Positions 16,860-27,462 of a stretch of DNA of 50,693 nucleotides are shown piece after piece. Each line of letters opens with the position of its first letter. Within the stretch, counting starts at the first letter, position 1. The DNA comes from Clostridia bacterium (GTDB lineage: Bacteria > Bacillota > Clostridia > TANB77 > CAG-508). Position numbers and translations under genes: made by a program. The stretch lies in contig JAFXMI010000043.1 of assembly GCA_017530505.1 (NCBI GenBank), positions 1-50,693 of the forward strand, read 5' to 3'. Below the pieces are notes generated by a model. It had not been told where the DNA came from, did not search any database, and worked only from the letters and a program-made list of their open reading frames with translations.

Positions 16860-19800
16860 CTATATACTATATTGTTCATTAACTCTTGTTATAATATCTA
16901 ATAATCTTTTCTTTTTTTGCTTTTCTTCTACTGTCTCTTCTTCTGGCTTTTTAACTTCTGTAGTTCTAGTTCTTTCTTTAGCTCTTCTTGAGCCATCTTT
17001 TAATACATCTATTTGTACAGATCCATCTGGATTAAATAATATAGCTTTATACTCTTGAACTTTTTTTGCTTCTCCATCTTCATTTAAATAACTACTTGCT
17101 AGTTCTTTATTAGTTTTTGCTTGATGTATTTGTGTTTGAAGCTGAAGCATTTTTACAACATCTGTGCTTTTACTACTACTAAATAGATCTATATTTTCAT
17201 CTTCTTCTGATTGATTTTGTTGACCCATATTATTTTTTCTCTTATGTATTTGTCTTGAAGCTTCAAGTATTCTATTTTTCTGTGCTTCTTGTTTTGTTTG
17301 TCCTGGTTTTCCAGCTTGTTCAGTTTGTACTGGTCGACCAGTTTTCTCACTTTGACCAATTTGTTTTGCTTGTCCTTTTTGTTCTGTTTGTCCTGGGTTT
17401 CCAGCTTGTTCAGTTTCTCCAGTTTTTTCTCTTCTCCCTGTTTTACCAGTTTGTCCTGTTTGTTTTGTTTGTCCTTTTTGTTCTGCTTGACCAGTTTGTT
17501 CTGAATCTACTTGTTCCTCAACTTCAGTTGGATCTAATTCTAATTGATAAGCAACTAAATCTATTCCTATTTGTTCTATTTCTTTCTTCTTCTTACGTAC
17601 AATAATATCTCTTAATTTTTCTCTTGTATCATCATCTATACTTTGTTTAGCTTTGGTTGATAAATCTTTCTTTTTGGCTTCAATAATAGTAGCTACTTTT
17701 TCTCTAGATAAAACTGACCTTTGGAAATTTCGTTGAGTTCCACTCTCTCCAGAATTTTCAGACTCAGCTGATGTTCCTTTTTGTTTTCTTAAACTACTTG
17801 TAACATTGCTTGTTTGCTCTGAAGGAGTATCTACCATTTTCTTAAATTTCTCATCAAATCTGTCTAAAACAGCTTCAGTACTAACTTTTTCAGGTTCTTC
17901 AAGATTTTCATCGTTCATTACTTCAATAATAGAATCTTCTACAATACTTGATTCAATTGCATGGGGTTGGCTTTGTTCTAATTTTACTTTTTCGCTAAAT
18001 ATCTTTTTATCTAAATTTTTTATTACACTATCAGCTGTTTCTCCCTTTTCAAGTACTCCCATTTCAACTAGATATTCTGTAATCGAATTTTTAACGGATT
18101 TTAATCTAGCTTTTTCTGTTAAATCATATTCTTGTAAATTTGTATATCCACTTCTTTGTACTGCTTTTATAATAACTCTTTCAATTACTCTTTTTTCTGA
18201 ATCTGCAGTAAGTTTTTTTGCACCCTTATCATCTAATCTAACATCTAAAGGTTGCTCATATCCAGTTTCACGGGCTAATTCTTTATCTGATAAACTATCA
18301 GCATAATTTATTCTAGTTTGAACTGCTTTTTCATAAGATTTTTCTAGATCTGTATATCCTTTTTCTTCTTTTGCTTCACTCTTTTGTCTTTCAACTTCAA
18401 AATATTTATCTGCGTAGTATTCTAACATTGAATCAATAGCTTTTTGATCTTTTTCATTTTCTTTTTTTGAATAATTAACAGATGCTTTTACTAAATTAAA
18501 ATAAGCTATAGATGATTTTGGAACTTTATTTAATATACTTCCTGTTAATACAGAACCTACAGCCATTCCTGCTACACATCCTAATGCGATTGGAAATGAA
18601 GCAGTTGCACCTAGTGATGCCACTGTAGCCGTTGCAACTCCTGCTCCAGTAGCTCCGCCAACTACTGTTCCAGTAGCTCCGCCAATTCCTGCACCAAAGC
18701 TTAATCTTAATTTTTCCATTACTCGACGATGTTTTTTTGTTCTTCGAACAACATTCTTATTGTTTTCCCTTATTGTTCTTTCAATATCTTCATAATTTTG
18801 TCTAGCTAAATATTGCATTCCTTCAGCCATTGTTTCAACTGATTTTCCAGCATAACTTTTTAAGTAAAACCTACCATCTGCTGTAACAGCAACATCTTTT
18901 AAATTTCGCGAAGCAGCCCCATGAGTATCATCCCAACCCTTTTTTGTACTACTAATTCCGGCTGCTAAAAATGAAAAACCAATTATAGGTTCTGTTATTG
19001 CCATTGGTAATCCAAATAACAATCCAGTAAATCCTAGAATAGGAGCACCTATATAAATTTTAGCCATATTCTTAAAGGCATCTTTTTTTTCTTTATCAAA
19101 TCCTAGTAGGAACTCTGTGTTCATATATTTTCCAAATGTTTTTCCAACGCTGTCTTTTTTCTTTTGAAATCTTTTTAATATTGGCCCATATTTTTCATTA
19201 GGTCTTTCAACCTTTTTACGTTTATATTTACCATCTTTATCTTTTTTAACATATTGGAAAGGATCTGTAATTTCTCTCCATTTCTTTTTAACATCATGTT
19301 TTAAGGCAGATCTTTTTGTATTTAATTTATCAAACTCTTGTGAATATTTTTCTCTATTTTTAAAGAAATTCTCCTCAAATTCTTCTTGTTCCATTTGTTT
19401 ATCACCATTTTTTCCAAGCATTGGTATTTTTTCTCTAAGTCTTTTTAATAGTTCCTTTTCTTCAGCTGAAAGATTTTTTGGATTTGAATTTGAAAGAAGT
19501 TTAGCTGCTTCGCCTAATTCTAATTTGTTTTGTCTAGTAATATCATCAGTTATATTTTTATCTTTATTTGATATTTCATTATTGCCTATTCTATTGGCTC
19601 TTTTTTCCATAATTTTTCCAAAACCATAATTTCCAACACTTCTTATTGGTTTTGAAACAACTCTTGCTGCAAGTCTAGTTGTTGCTGCAGCAAATTTTGC
19701 ACCAACCATACCCATTGGAATATTTGATGCAAGATTTTTTACATCACCTAATTTACTATTTGCGACATCACTTGTTAAGTTTCCTTTAATATCAAATATC

Positions 19801-21071
19801 TTTCTGAACATTTCTTCTGCTTTTGTCATAAAATTTAAAATAATGAAAGATAATATCATTCCACTTATTGAACTTAAAGAAAGTTCCAATGCCATTCTAA
19901 AGAACATTACATAAAAAAGCGCATGAATACCTTGTAATATTATTAAAAAAAGTAACTCTTTAAACCAATTTGAATATATTGCAGCTTTTCCAGTTTTAAC
20001 TTTGTTAAATGCGTATGCTACTGCTACAAATGGTGCCATTAGTATTAAAACCATTACAACTAAATATCTTTTTAAATATATGTAAGAGAATTTCCAAGCA
20101 TAATATACCATAACCATATACATAATCATTCCAGTAGTACCTACTGATAATTTTGCATCATACGCTCTTGTTCTAACTTCATCATATATAGAAACTTCCA
20201 TATCTGTTGTATCAATTCCATTTTCTGCTCTTTCTTTTAGGCCATATTCATAATATTCTTCATTAAATGTATATTTATTTGTATTTAATTCTGCAATTTG
20301 ATCTACTATTATTTCATTAACTGTAATTATTGCTAAAATAATATAGTGTATTCCAAAAACTAATATCATTCCAACAACCCAATCACGAAAAACTTTTTTA
20401 TACAAAGCTTTTTCTTTTGAAGAAGATGAAATTGCAAGTTTAACTCCAATATAAAGAAACATTATTAACATTATCATTACTGATATTAATCTGAAAATAT
20501 AATACCATCCAGAAATTGCAGATTTAAAAATACCAACTAAGCCTTCTTGTTCTGAATCTGCATTTTCTATTGGTCTACTATTTTCTTCAATTTCTTGTCC
20601 TAAAGCATTGTATTTTTTTTCACCCTCTTCTAGATTATCATCATGAAAAATATTTATATCAAATAATGGAACTCTATTAAATACAATAGCTTCAATTGTT
20701 ATATAATCATTTGAATCTGAAATAGATGTAGAATTAATTTCATTTATATCTATATCTTCACCTGTAGCTCCTTCTAAAATCCAGGTTAATAATCTTTCAA
20801 CAAGGGCTGTCCAACCAACAAAAACAATTCTAACAGCCATTGTTAGTATTCCAAGTATATAATCTAATATTTCATCTAAAGATTCTATTATTTTTTGTAA
20901 AAAGCTTTTTTCTAATGTATAACTTCCTTTTGTTGTACCTGAATAATAAAAATCTGAGGTATTAACCTTACTTGCATAACATACAGGAGTATTAGCAATA
21001 AAGCATATAAATGTTATTAATATGCAAAAAACTGCTATTAACTTAAATCCAAATTGCCTTATTGCTTTCAT
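16860..21071 (-). CDS. Very large VirB6-like protein with Q/T/G repeat tail
   Basis: A 1403-residue protein. It has an N-terminal signal or anchor, a membrane core to about residue 430 with the family landmarks SKEKALYKKVFRDW and GKAAIYSNWFKEL, then about 970 mostly cytoplasmic residues. The tail has charged helices, a second hydrophobic stretch (ILGFTGLLFGLP... and a glycine-rich GAGIGGATGTVVGGATGAG segment), and a low-complexity region of QTGQ/QKGQ/GKPGQT-type units encoded at about 17290-17510. It is the longest of three VirB6 paralogues. The role in the channel is inferred from the family; the tail might bind substrate or scaffold the ATPase. Confidence 0.65.
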   Translation of the reverse strand: MKAIRQFGFKLIAVFCILITFICFIANTPVCYASKVNTSDFYYSGTTKGSYTLEKSFLQKIIESLDEILDYILGILTMAVRIVFVGWTALVERLLTWILEGATGEDIDINEINSTSISDSNDYITIEAIVFNRVPLFDINIFHDDNLEEGEKKYNALGQEIEENSRPIENADSEQEGLVGIFKSAISGWYYIFRLISVMIMLIMFLYIGVKLAISSSSKEKALYKKVFRDWVVGMILVFGIHYIILAIITVNEIIVDQIAELNTNKYTFNEEYYEYGLKERAENGIDTTDMEVSIYDEVRTRAYDAKLSVGTTGMIMYMVMVYYAWKFSYIYLKRYLVVMVLILMAPFVAVAYAFNKVKTGKAAIYSNWFKELLFLIILQGIHALFYVMFFRMALELSLSSISGMILSFIILNFMTKAEEMFRKIFDIKGNLTSDVANSKLGDVKNLASNIPMGMVGAKFAAATTRLAARVVSKPIRSVGNYGFGKIMEKRANRIGNNEISNKDKNITDDITRQNKLELGEAAKLLSNSNPKNLSAEEKELLKRLREKIPMLGKNGDKQMEQEEFEENFFKNREKYSQEFDKLNTKRSALKHDVKKKWREITDPFQYVKKDKDGKYKRKKVERPNEKYGPILKRFQKKKDSVGKTFGKYMNTEFLLGFDKEKKDAFKNMAKIYIGAPILGFTGLLFGLPMAITEPIIGFSFLAAGISSTKKGWDDTHGAASRNLKDVAVTADGRFYLKSYAGKSVETMAEGMQYLARQNYEDIERTIRENNKNVVRRTKKHRRVMEKLRLSFGAGIGGATGTVVGGATGAGVATATVASLGATASFPIALGCVAGMAVGSVLTGSILNKVPKSSIAYFNLVKASVNYSKKENEKDQKAIDSMLEYYADKYFEVERQKSEAKEEKGYTDLEKSYEKAVQTRINYADSLSDKELARETGYEQPLDVRLDDKGAKKLTADSEKRVIERVIIKAVQRSGYTNLQEYDLTEKARLKSVKNSITEYLVEMGVLEKGETADSVIKNLDKKIFSEKVKLEQSQPHAIESSIVEDSIIEVMNDENLEEPEKVSTEAVLDRFDEKFKKMVDTPSEQTSNVTSSLRKQKGTSAESENSGESGTQRNFQRSVLSREKVATIIEAKKKDLSTKAKQSIDDDTREKLRDIIVRKKKKEIEQIGIDLVAYQLELDPTEVEEQVDSEQTGQAEQKGQTKQTGQTGKTGRREKTGETEQAGNPGQTEQKGQAKQIGQSEKTGRPVQTEQAGKPGQTKQEAQKNRILEASRQIHKRKNNMGQQNQSEEDENIDLFSSSKSTDVVKMLQLQTQIHQAKTNKELASSYLNEDGEAKKVQEYKAILFNPDGSVQIDVLKDGSRRAKERTRTTEVKKPEEETVEEKQKKKRLLDIITRVNEQYSI

Positions 21072-21143
21072 TATACTCCCTTTCTTTTTTATACTATAAT
21101 TAACTTTAACTTTTAATAAAAAGTCTTTACTATATTTTAATAT

Positions 21144-22682
21144 CTATAATGAAATAAATATTTGCTGGTTATCATAATAGATAATATTATCTTCTATTTT
21201 CTTTATTAAAAAATTAGAATTTCCTTCTTGTAATCTTAGTATTGTTCCATTTATTACATCATAACAATAAATTCCTTTATTATATACACCATATATAAAA
21301 TAATAATCATTAATCCATACATAAGAATTTACAGGCTCATTTAGTTCCCTATTTGCATAATTTGTGTCTTTTGAAATAAAGTAAGTTGTAATAGCAATAT
21401 TATTATCATTTAAATCCATATAAAAATCAAATAAATTGCTTTGATAATAATTAATTAGTTCATTTCCTCTTTCTATTTGACTTTCCATGAATGTTTTACA
21501 CTTATTATCAAGTTTTTCTATATTACTAATTCTTCTTTTTTCTGCTTCAAATATATTATCAATTTGAAGTTTTGAAATAAATTCTGTATTTTCTAAATAT
21601 CTTTGTATTTTATTTAATTTTTCACTAATATTATTATATATAATAATACCGCTTTCATTATCATAGTTAAGTTTTATATCTATACCTTTATTTGGATATG
21701 AAATATACATGTAATTTGAATCATATATATATTCTTCATAATCTGGCCAAATATATGTTAGTTCATTCATAAAATCTTTAAAAGACATATTGTTATCGTC
21801 ATCAATAAATTGGTTAACAAGTTCCCAAAAATCTGAATAATCATAAATAATATTTTTATAAATAGATATTTCTCTGCCATTGAAAAAAGCATAAAAATTT
21901 TCACCTTTATATCCTATTATTCCTAAATCTTTATCTTCAAAAGATGGTTCTCCAAGTTTTAGCCTAACTGAATTGTTACTTTCACCAACAGATACATTAT
22001 CTATTACCTCACCAATATAATTTTCAGTAAAAATAATATTAAATATTTTTGAACCAATTTTTCTGTATTTTATTCCTTCATCAAAGAAAATAAAATAATT
22101 TTGAAATATACTGTCTCTAGTGCCACAGTCTATACTATTACTCCACATTAATTCATTTAGCCTGAGCAAAACCTCTGATGTAGGATTTAAATTAACTGTT
22201 TTTATTTCTTTATATCTAGATAAACTTAATTGAGAATCCATATAAATAAAATAATCTTCTATTCCATTTATAACAATACTATATATTTTTCCATCTAAAC
22301 ATTTTACTTCTACAGTAATATCTTTTTCTTTATCAATTAGCATTAAATTTGAATATCTAATAAATTTTATAACATCATTTATAAGTTTCATATAAAAATC
22401 TTCATTGCTTTCATCTTCTGTATATAAATTATATTTAAAACTTAATTCTACAACTGTTTGGTATTCTCTATCATTTAAATAAGACTCTCCAATATACTCA
22501 CATCCATTGGCTTCTATTATTTCCTTTATTGAACTATATCCTAAAGAAACATCTATATTATTATTTTTATTATTATTTTTTCTTACAATAGCTACAGATA
22601 TAAATATAAAAATTATTAAAACAATAATTACTATAATAAATGTTAATATAATAGCTCTTTTTTGTTGTGAGTTAAACTCCAT
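21144..22682 (-). CDS. Unknown single-pass membrane protein of the T4SS-like cluster
   Basis: A 512-residue protein with one membrane helix at about residues 11-33 (ILTFIIVIIVLIIFIFIS), an N-rich linker, and a large external part. That part is rich in Y, D, N and I with repeated aromatic strands (YFIFFDEGIKYRKIG, GIIGYKGENFYAFFNG, YVWINDYYFIYGVYNKG). It has no recognised motif. Its place between two VirB6-like genes, with short gaps on both sides, argues for a structural or surface part of the machine. Confidence 0.55.
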   Translation of the reverse strand: MEFNSQQKRAIILTFIIVIIVLIIFIFISVAIVRKNNNKNNNIDVSLGYSSIKEIIEANGCEYIGESYLNDREYQTVVELSFKYNLYTEDESNEDFYMKLINDVIKFIRYSNLMLIDKEKDITVEVKCLDGKIYSIVINGIEDYFIYMDSQLSLSRYKEIKTVNLNPTSEVLLRLNELMWSNSIDCGTRDSIFQNYFIFFDEGIKYRKIGSKIFNIIFTENYIGEVIDNVSVGESNNSVRLKLGEPSFEDKDLGIIGYKGENFYAFFNGREISIYKNIIYDYSDFWELVNQFIDDDNNMSFKDFMNELTYIWPDYEEYIYDSNYMYISYPNKGIDIKLNYDNESGIIIYNNISEKLNKIQRYLENTEFISKLQIDNIFEAEKRRISNIEKLDNKCKTFMESQIERGNELINYYQSNLFDFYMDLNDNNIAITTYFISKDTNYANRELNEPVNSYVWINDYYFIYGVYNKGIYCYDVINGTILRLQEGNSNFLIKKIEDNIIYYDNQQIFISL

Positions 22683-22732
22683 AATAAATAATTTCCTTCC
22701 ATTTTATAGAATAAAGCTATTCCTTGTAAATA

Positions 22733-24067
22733 TTATTTTTTCCCTGCAAGCATTCTCATTGCCATGCCAAATCTAGGGCCTTTTCCACCTTTAACGGCTT
22801 TGTTAACATTTTCAACAGAATCTGTAACTTTAAATATATTTCTAACAATATTTTCAATTCTTCCAAGTGATATTAAAAAAATCATTGCAACCCACGGAGC
22901 TTTTTCTGCAATTTTACCTGCTGTATATACAAAAACTAGATATATTATTGCATGAATTGGTTGAATAAAAGCATTTATAAAAAACTCTTTTAACCATTTT
23001 TCAAAAGCTTCTGCTTTTCCATTATCAAGTTTATCTATTGGATAAGTTACCGTTATTAAAGGACTTATAATTACTAAAAACAATATTGTAAAAGTTCTTT
23101 TTAAATATGTTATAAAAAACTTAATATGTATAAAAGTTAAAAACCAAAAGAAAAGCGAATATAAGAAAAATCTAGCTCCACCTTCAATTATTAGTGATAA
23201 ATAAATTCTATCAAGAATATTCTTTTCAAAACTAACCGCTCCACCACTTATTATTAATTGATATCTAAATAAATTAATAATATTTAATATTGTCTTCTCG
23301 AAAAAAATAATAATATAAAAAATATACTGAAGACAAAATAGCATAATCATGCTTTCTGCCCACCAAATAATCATTTTTTTATACTTTGCTTCTTCACTAG
23401 CAACTGTAGTAATTGCCATCTTAATTCCAACATAAATAAGTACGCACAAATTAATCATACTTGCTAATAATCTTATTACATAAAACCACTCTGTAGCTGA
23501 TTCTTTAAGTTTTAAAATATTATTATCCTGTTTTATTTCTTCTGTATAATCTCCAATACCGTTTGTATATGTATTTTTTTGATTAAAAATATCTATATTA
23601 AAAATTGCTATTTCATCAAATACCGTAGATTCTATCGTATAATGATATGAATTAAGAGTTAGTACAGCTGATGTAATAACATCATTTAGTGGATTTCCAG
23701 TATTTACTTTATTATCATACATATTTGCTATTTTTTCTGACCTATTTACAACTCTACTATATGTAAATGAAGTTAAGATAGCTTGTATTGTCATAGGGAA
23801 AGAGTCTATTATTGACGCAACTGCTTGAAGTAAAACCCCTAAAAGCGAAATACCATAATTTGTATGAACCATAGTATTTCCAGAAGAATCTGTTCCATTT
23901 TCTACAAGTCCTCTAGCAGCTTCTCCATCTACTACACCATTTCCTCCATATCTTGAATTAGAGCTACTACCACTTTCTTCATCTGAATAAACAGAATTAC
24001 AAAATATGAAATTAAATACTATTACTACCATTAGTAGTATCGGAACTAGCTTCTTCCTCATAAACAA
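22733..24067 (-). CDS. VirB6-like polytopic membrane protein (short form)
   Basis: A 444-residue protein. It has a signal-like N-terminus, an S/G-rich linker, then a membrane core with SEEAKYKKMIIWW and GKAEAFEKWLKEFFINAF. These correspond to landmarks in the two larger VirB6-like proteins encoded downstream. Unlike those, it ends soon after the last helix (KGGKGPRFGMAMRML). It lies just downstream of the VirB4 ATPase gene, where VirB6 homologues usually sit in Gram-positive T4SS clusters. Confidence 0.7.
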   Translation of the reverse strand: MFMRKKLVPILLMVVIVFNFIFCNSVYSDEESGSSSNSRYGGNGVVDGEAARGLVENGTDSSGNTMVHTNYGISLLGVLLQAVASIIDSFPMTIQAILTSFTYSRVVNRSEKIANMYDNKVNTGNPLNDVITSAVLTLNSYHYTIESTVFDEIAIFNIDIFNQKNTYTNGIGDYTEEIKQDNNILKLKESATEWFYVIRLLASMINLCVLIYVGIKMAITTVASEEAKYKKMIIWWAESMIMLFCLQYIFYIIIFFEKTILNIINLFRYQLIISGGAVSFEKNILDRIYLSLIIEGGARFFLYSLFFWFLTFIHIKFFITYLKRTFTILFLVIISPLITVTYPIDKLDNGKAEAFEKWLKEFFINAFIQPIHAIIYLVFVYTAGKIAEKAPWVAMIFLISLGRIENIVRNIFKVTDSVENVNKAVKGGKGPRFGMAMRMLAGKK

Positions 24068-24147
24068 TCCTCAAACTTTTTCCATTTCAATAGTCTTTTA
24101 TTAAATAATTAGTTTTTATATTTTTTTCATAGATTATTTTACATTAT

Positions 24148-26145
24148 CTATTGATTTGACTTTTCTGCTACTCTTTTTGCTCTCTCCATTTCAACCTGTT
24201 TACTTAAGTTTGTTTCAACAAATTCAAATTCCTTTTTAGTTGGTTGAATTGCTATAATTGCAGAATCACCACCTACTTTAAGTAATCCTTCACCTCTACC
24301 ACAAGTAATTAAAAATCCAGCTTCACCTTCACTTAATTTAAATACTTCTCTTAAATATTCAATTTCAGATTTATCTTGTGCTAAGAATAATTTCGTTTCA
24401 GCAGATGTAAGTACAGCTTGACATTCCTGCTTTTCATAGAAATCCTGGAATTTCTGTGAAATAACTGCTAGAGAAACATTTCTTTTTCTAGCACGTCTAG
24501 CCATTGTATTTAAAAAATCTACAGCTTCTGGATATGGTAGAAGCATCCAAGCCTCATCTACAAGAACTCTTTTCATAGAAGCTTTTGATTTATCTTCACT
24601 GTTTTTCTTAACATACTTTTCCCAAACCCATGAAAGTAGTATTTGTTGCGCAAGAGGTCTTGCAAATCTTTCTTCAAGCTGAGAAATATCTAAGTTTATA
24701 AATGGTACTCCATCTAATAACTCAAAAGTTGATTGTCCATCAAAATAAGCCATTTGTCCATTTAGCTCTCTAACATATTGTTTCATTACTTTTACCAAAT
24801 AACTGTAGTGGAATCTATAGTCTGGATTATCATTCTCTTGCGCTTTTTTACAGATTCTTTTATACCAAGAACCTATAGTAGGCATATTTTTCTTTGTTCT
24901 ACCCAAAAAGTTCTTTGTAACATCTAACTCCTGAAGATTTTGTTTCATATACAAACTTTCTACACTAGAATTTATTCCAAGATCAGCGTATTCTTCAGCA
25001 ACTGCTTCTGAAATAATTTGTTTTGTAAGTTCATTTACTTCAGTACTTTTTGTACTTCCTCTAGACATTGTTAAAAGTCCTTGAGTTACATCTTCAACTT
25101 TATTTTCAATATTTAAAACTGTTCTTTCTTTTCCTGTAATTTCATCTTTTGTCGTTTCAGGCTCTATATCAAAAAGATTAATAATGGTTTTTGATGTAGG
25201 GCTAATAACAACATTTACTCCTCCAAGAGATTCAGCTACAGAACCATATTCTCCTTCTGCATCTAACGCCAAACTTTCAATACCCATTAATATAGAAGAT
25301 CTGGCGGTTATTGTTTTAATTGTTACAGATTTACCTGCACCAGATTTTCCAAATATAACCATATTATAGTTTGTTAATTTTGAACTAAAATTGTTATATA
25401 AAATTGGAAGTCCAGTTTGTTTATTAAATCCAAGTGGAATACCATCTTCATGTCCAACATCTGATGTAAAAAAAGGAAATACTGTAGACATAGCCCTTCT
25501 ATCAAAAGTATGTGATTTATTAATTTTATTGTCGCAAAATGGCATATTAGATCTAAATGCCTCATCTTGCATTGCCCAACACGGTTTAATATCTATTAAA
25601 TTTTTAGACATTTCATTTGTTAAAAGTTCTGTATATTTATCAAGTTCATCAACACTATACGCAAATATGGTAGCAATAATTGAAGAATCATAAAGTTTAT
25701 TAAATCCAGCTGCAATTGCATCTCTAAGTTCTTCTGCTTCCATCCTCTTTTGAGCAATAATTCTTTCACGGTTAATATCTCCTCTATCTGCAGCAACAAC
25801 TCTTTCAGACTCTAGTTCATTAATTGTTCTATTTAAATCTGTTTGTGAACTAGCTTCACTAACAGGATTTATAAATACAGATACATTCAAATCTCCAAAA
25901 GTATACATTCCCCTAAGAAATTCTGGGAACGTACACATTCTAGGTAGATTTGCAACAACCATACTTCTAGCATACCTTGTTCTAGAAGAAGAAATTTCTA
26001 TATGATTTGTATAGCTAGCATCAATACCACCTGGTGCTATTAATGACTTAATGTCCTTTTCATTTTTCTTAAAAACACTTTTCTTTTCTTCATAAGAAGT
26101 TGTTCCTAATTCATTAACTGTGGTTTCAGTTTTCTTTCCAAACAT
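24148..26145 (-). CDS. VirB4/TraC-family T4SS ATPase
   Basis: A 665-residue cytoplasmic ATPase. Walker A is GKSGAGKS near residue 267, within VIFGKSGAGKSVTIK. Walker B is RVLVDEAWMLL near residue 527, followed by RRARKRNVSLAVISQ as in VirB4/TraC/HerA-type motors. GLLTMSRGSTKST and the C-terminal AGFLITCGRGEGLL region are also typical. VirB4 powers pilus assembly and transport in every T4SS. The gene lies 18 bases after the partner gene that carries the N-terminal-domain-like part. The related coupling ATPase (VirD4/TcpA) would be a separate protein and is not in this window. Confidence 0.9.
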   Translation of the reverse strand: MFGKKTETTVNELGTTSYEEKKSVFKKNEKDIKSLIAPGGIDASYTNHIEISSSRTRYARSMVVANLPRMCTFPEFLRGMYTFGDLNVSVFINPVSEASSQTDLNRTINELESERVVAADRGDINRERIIAQKRMEAEELRDAIAAGFNKLYDSSIIATIFAYSVDELDKYTELLTNEMSKNLIDIKPCWAMQDEAFRSNMPFCDNKINKSHTFDRRAMSTVFPFFTSDVGHEDGIPLGFNKQTGLPILYNNFSSKLTNYNMVIFGKSGAGKSVTIKTITARSSILMGIESLALDAEGEYGSVAESLGGVNVVISPTSKTIINLFDIEPETTKDEITGKERTVLNIENKVEDVTQGLLTMSRGSTKSTEVNELTKQIISEAVAEEYADLGINSSVESLYMKQNLQELDVTKNFLGRTKKNMPTIGSWYKRICKKAQENDNPDYRFHYSYLVKVMKQYVRELNGQMAYFDGQSTFELLDGVPFINLDISQLEERFARPLAQQILLSWVWEKYVKKNSEDKSKASMKRVLVDEAWMLLPYPEAVDFLNTMARRARKRNVSLAVISQKFQDFYEKQECQAVLTSAETKLFLAQDKSEIEYLREVFKLSEGEAGFLITCGRGEGLLKVGGDSAIIAIQPTKKEFEFVETNLSKQVEMERAKRVAEKSNQ

Positions 26146-26163
26146 ATTTTATTCCCTCCACCA

Positions 26164-27462
26164 TTATTCTTCTGTTTTTTTTCTTCTAACAATTTTTTTC
26201 CTTACTGTTGTTGAAGCTTTTTTTATTGTTTCTTTCTCAGTATCTTCTTTTTCTTCTTTTTCTTCATTATTCTCTAAAGCTTTATGCTTATTAACCTCTT
26301 CTTTTGCTAATTCAAAAACCCTTGGATTTAATTGTTCTTCATAAGAATCTAATAAATCTAATGCTCTTTCTTTAATTTTATCATTTCTTAATACCTTATC
26401 TTGCATTTTCTGAATATCTTCGATTTGTTTTAATTTATCAGCCCTTAAAATACTATCTGTTGCAATATCGATTGCTGCTATATTTATCTCTTGATCTAAT
26501 TTTTCTTGTTTCTTTTGGAGAACATCTTTACTAGTACTATATAAAGCATCATACTGTGCATTCATAATTTTGTTTAAGTTTAAAATTTCTGATTCGTCTC
26601 TATTATACGCAATATAAAGAAGTTCTGATAATTCTTCAGAATCTAATATTTTACTAGTAATTTCTGATGTTCCTAAACTACTAGCAATATTTTGACATCT
26701 TGTATATAGCTCTGAAAAACACATATTATAAATTTCTTCTTTAGAATATCTATCTATATTTCCTCCAATTTCTGCAGAGTAGTAAGAAACAATTACATAA
26801 GTTCTCTGTTGTAATACATTTTTGTTTGAGCTTAATTTTTCAACATAATCTGTAATATCTATTCCATATTCTAGCACATTTATCTTTCTTCTTTTTTCAA
26901 ATTCCAATTTTTCTACCAGAGCTTTATTGTTACGAGCATTAGCTTGAGCAATCTTAATATCAACTTTATCTATTTCTGATGCTAAACTATCAACTCTAGA
27001 TTTATAATCATCTATAATGTCTTTTAAATTTAATGTTCTTGATTGAATATAAAGCTGTACAGGAAATCTTAACGTATTTAAAAATTGAACAAATCCTTCC
27101 TCTACAGAAATTTTTTCTTGTTCAGACATTAAGTCATAATTTACACCATTACATTGAAGTACCATTATGTATTGTGTTCCATTTTTTCTTACTATCATAT
27201 CATCAACAATCTCGTCAAATTCCATAAATTCAAAAATCGATTTTCTATCAAGCTCCCCTTGAAATCTACCATATGGCACTATTTTTTTTTCTTCTTTTTT
27301 TGTATTATCTCTATCTTCAATCAAATTTACTTCTTCTTTTGATTTTTTTTGACGCACTTGTTTTGAATATACAGCTAAATATACATATAGTCCAAAAAAA
27401 AGAATCATTATTCCTACCAATAAGACTATTAATAATTTAAATATTGGAATATATTCAACCAT
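26164..27462 (-). CDS. Membrane-anchored VirB4 N-terminal-domain-like (TraC-like) protein
   Basis: A 432-residue protein with one N-terminal membrane helix (about 8-30), then a domain with FMEFDEIVDDMIVRKNGTQY, a FPVQLYIQSRTLNL segment and YVIVSYYSAEIGG. This pattern resembles the N-terminal part of VirB4/TraC proteins. It then has long charged helices and a K/E-rich tail. There is no Walker motif. It sits directly before the ATPase gene and 1 base after the VirB3-like gene, so the two chains probably act together as a split, membrane-tethered VirB4 unit. Confidence 0.65.
   Translation of the reverse strand: MVEYIPIFKLLIVLLVGIMILFFGLYVYLAVYSKQVRQKKSKEEVNLIEDRDNTKKEEKKIVPYGRFQGELDRKSIFEFMEFDEIVDDMIVRKNGTQYIMVLQCNGVNYDLMSEQEKISVEEGFVQFLNTLRFPVQLYIQSRTLNLKDIIDDYKSRVDSLASEIDKVDIKIAQANARNNKALVEKLEFEKRRKINVLEYGIDITDYVEKLSSNKNVLQQRTYVIVSYYSAEIGGNIDRYSKEEIYNMCFSELYTRCQNIASSLGTSEITSKILDSEELSELLYIAYNRDESEILNLNKIMNAQYDALYSTSKDVLQKKQEKLDQEINIAAIDIATDSILRADKLKQIEDIQKMQDKVLRNDKIKERALDLLDSYEEQLNPRVFELAKEEVNKHKALENNEEKEEKEDTEKETIKKASTTVRKKIVRRKKTEE

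Noticed and set aside
17255..17605. Long plus-strand frames opposite the repeat tract of the large VirB6-like gene
   Set aside because: They are mirror frames of a low-complexity minus-strand coding region, with LVLFVLF-type translations and no ribosome site.
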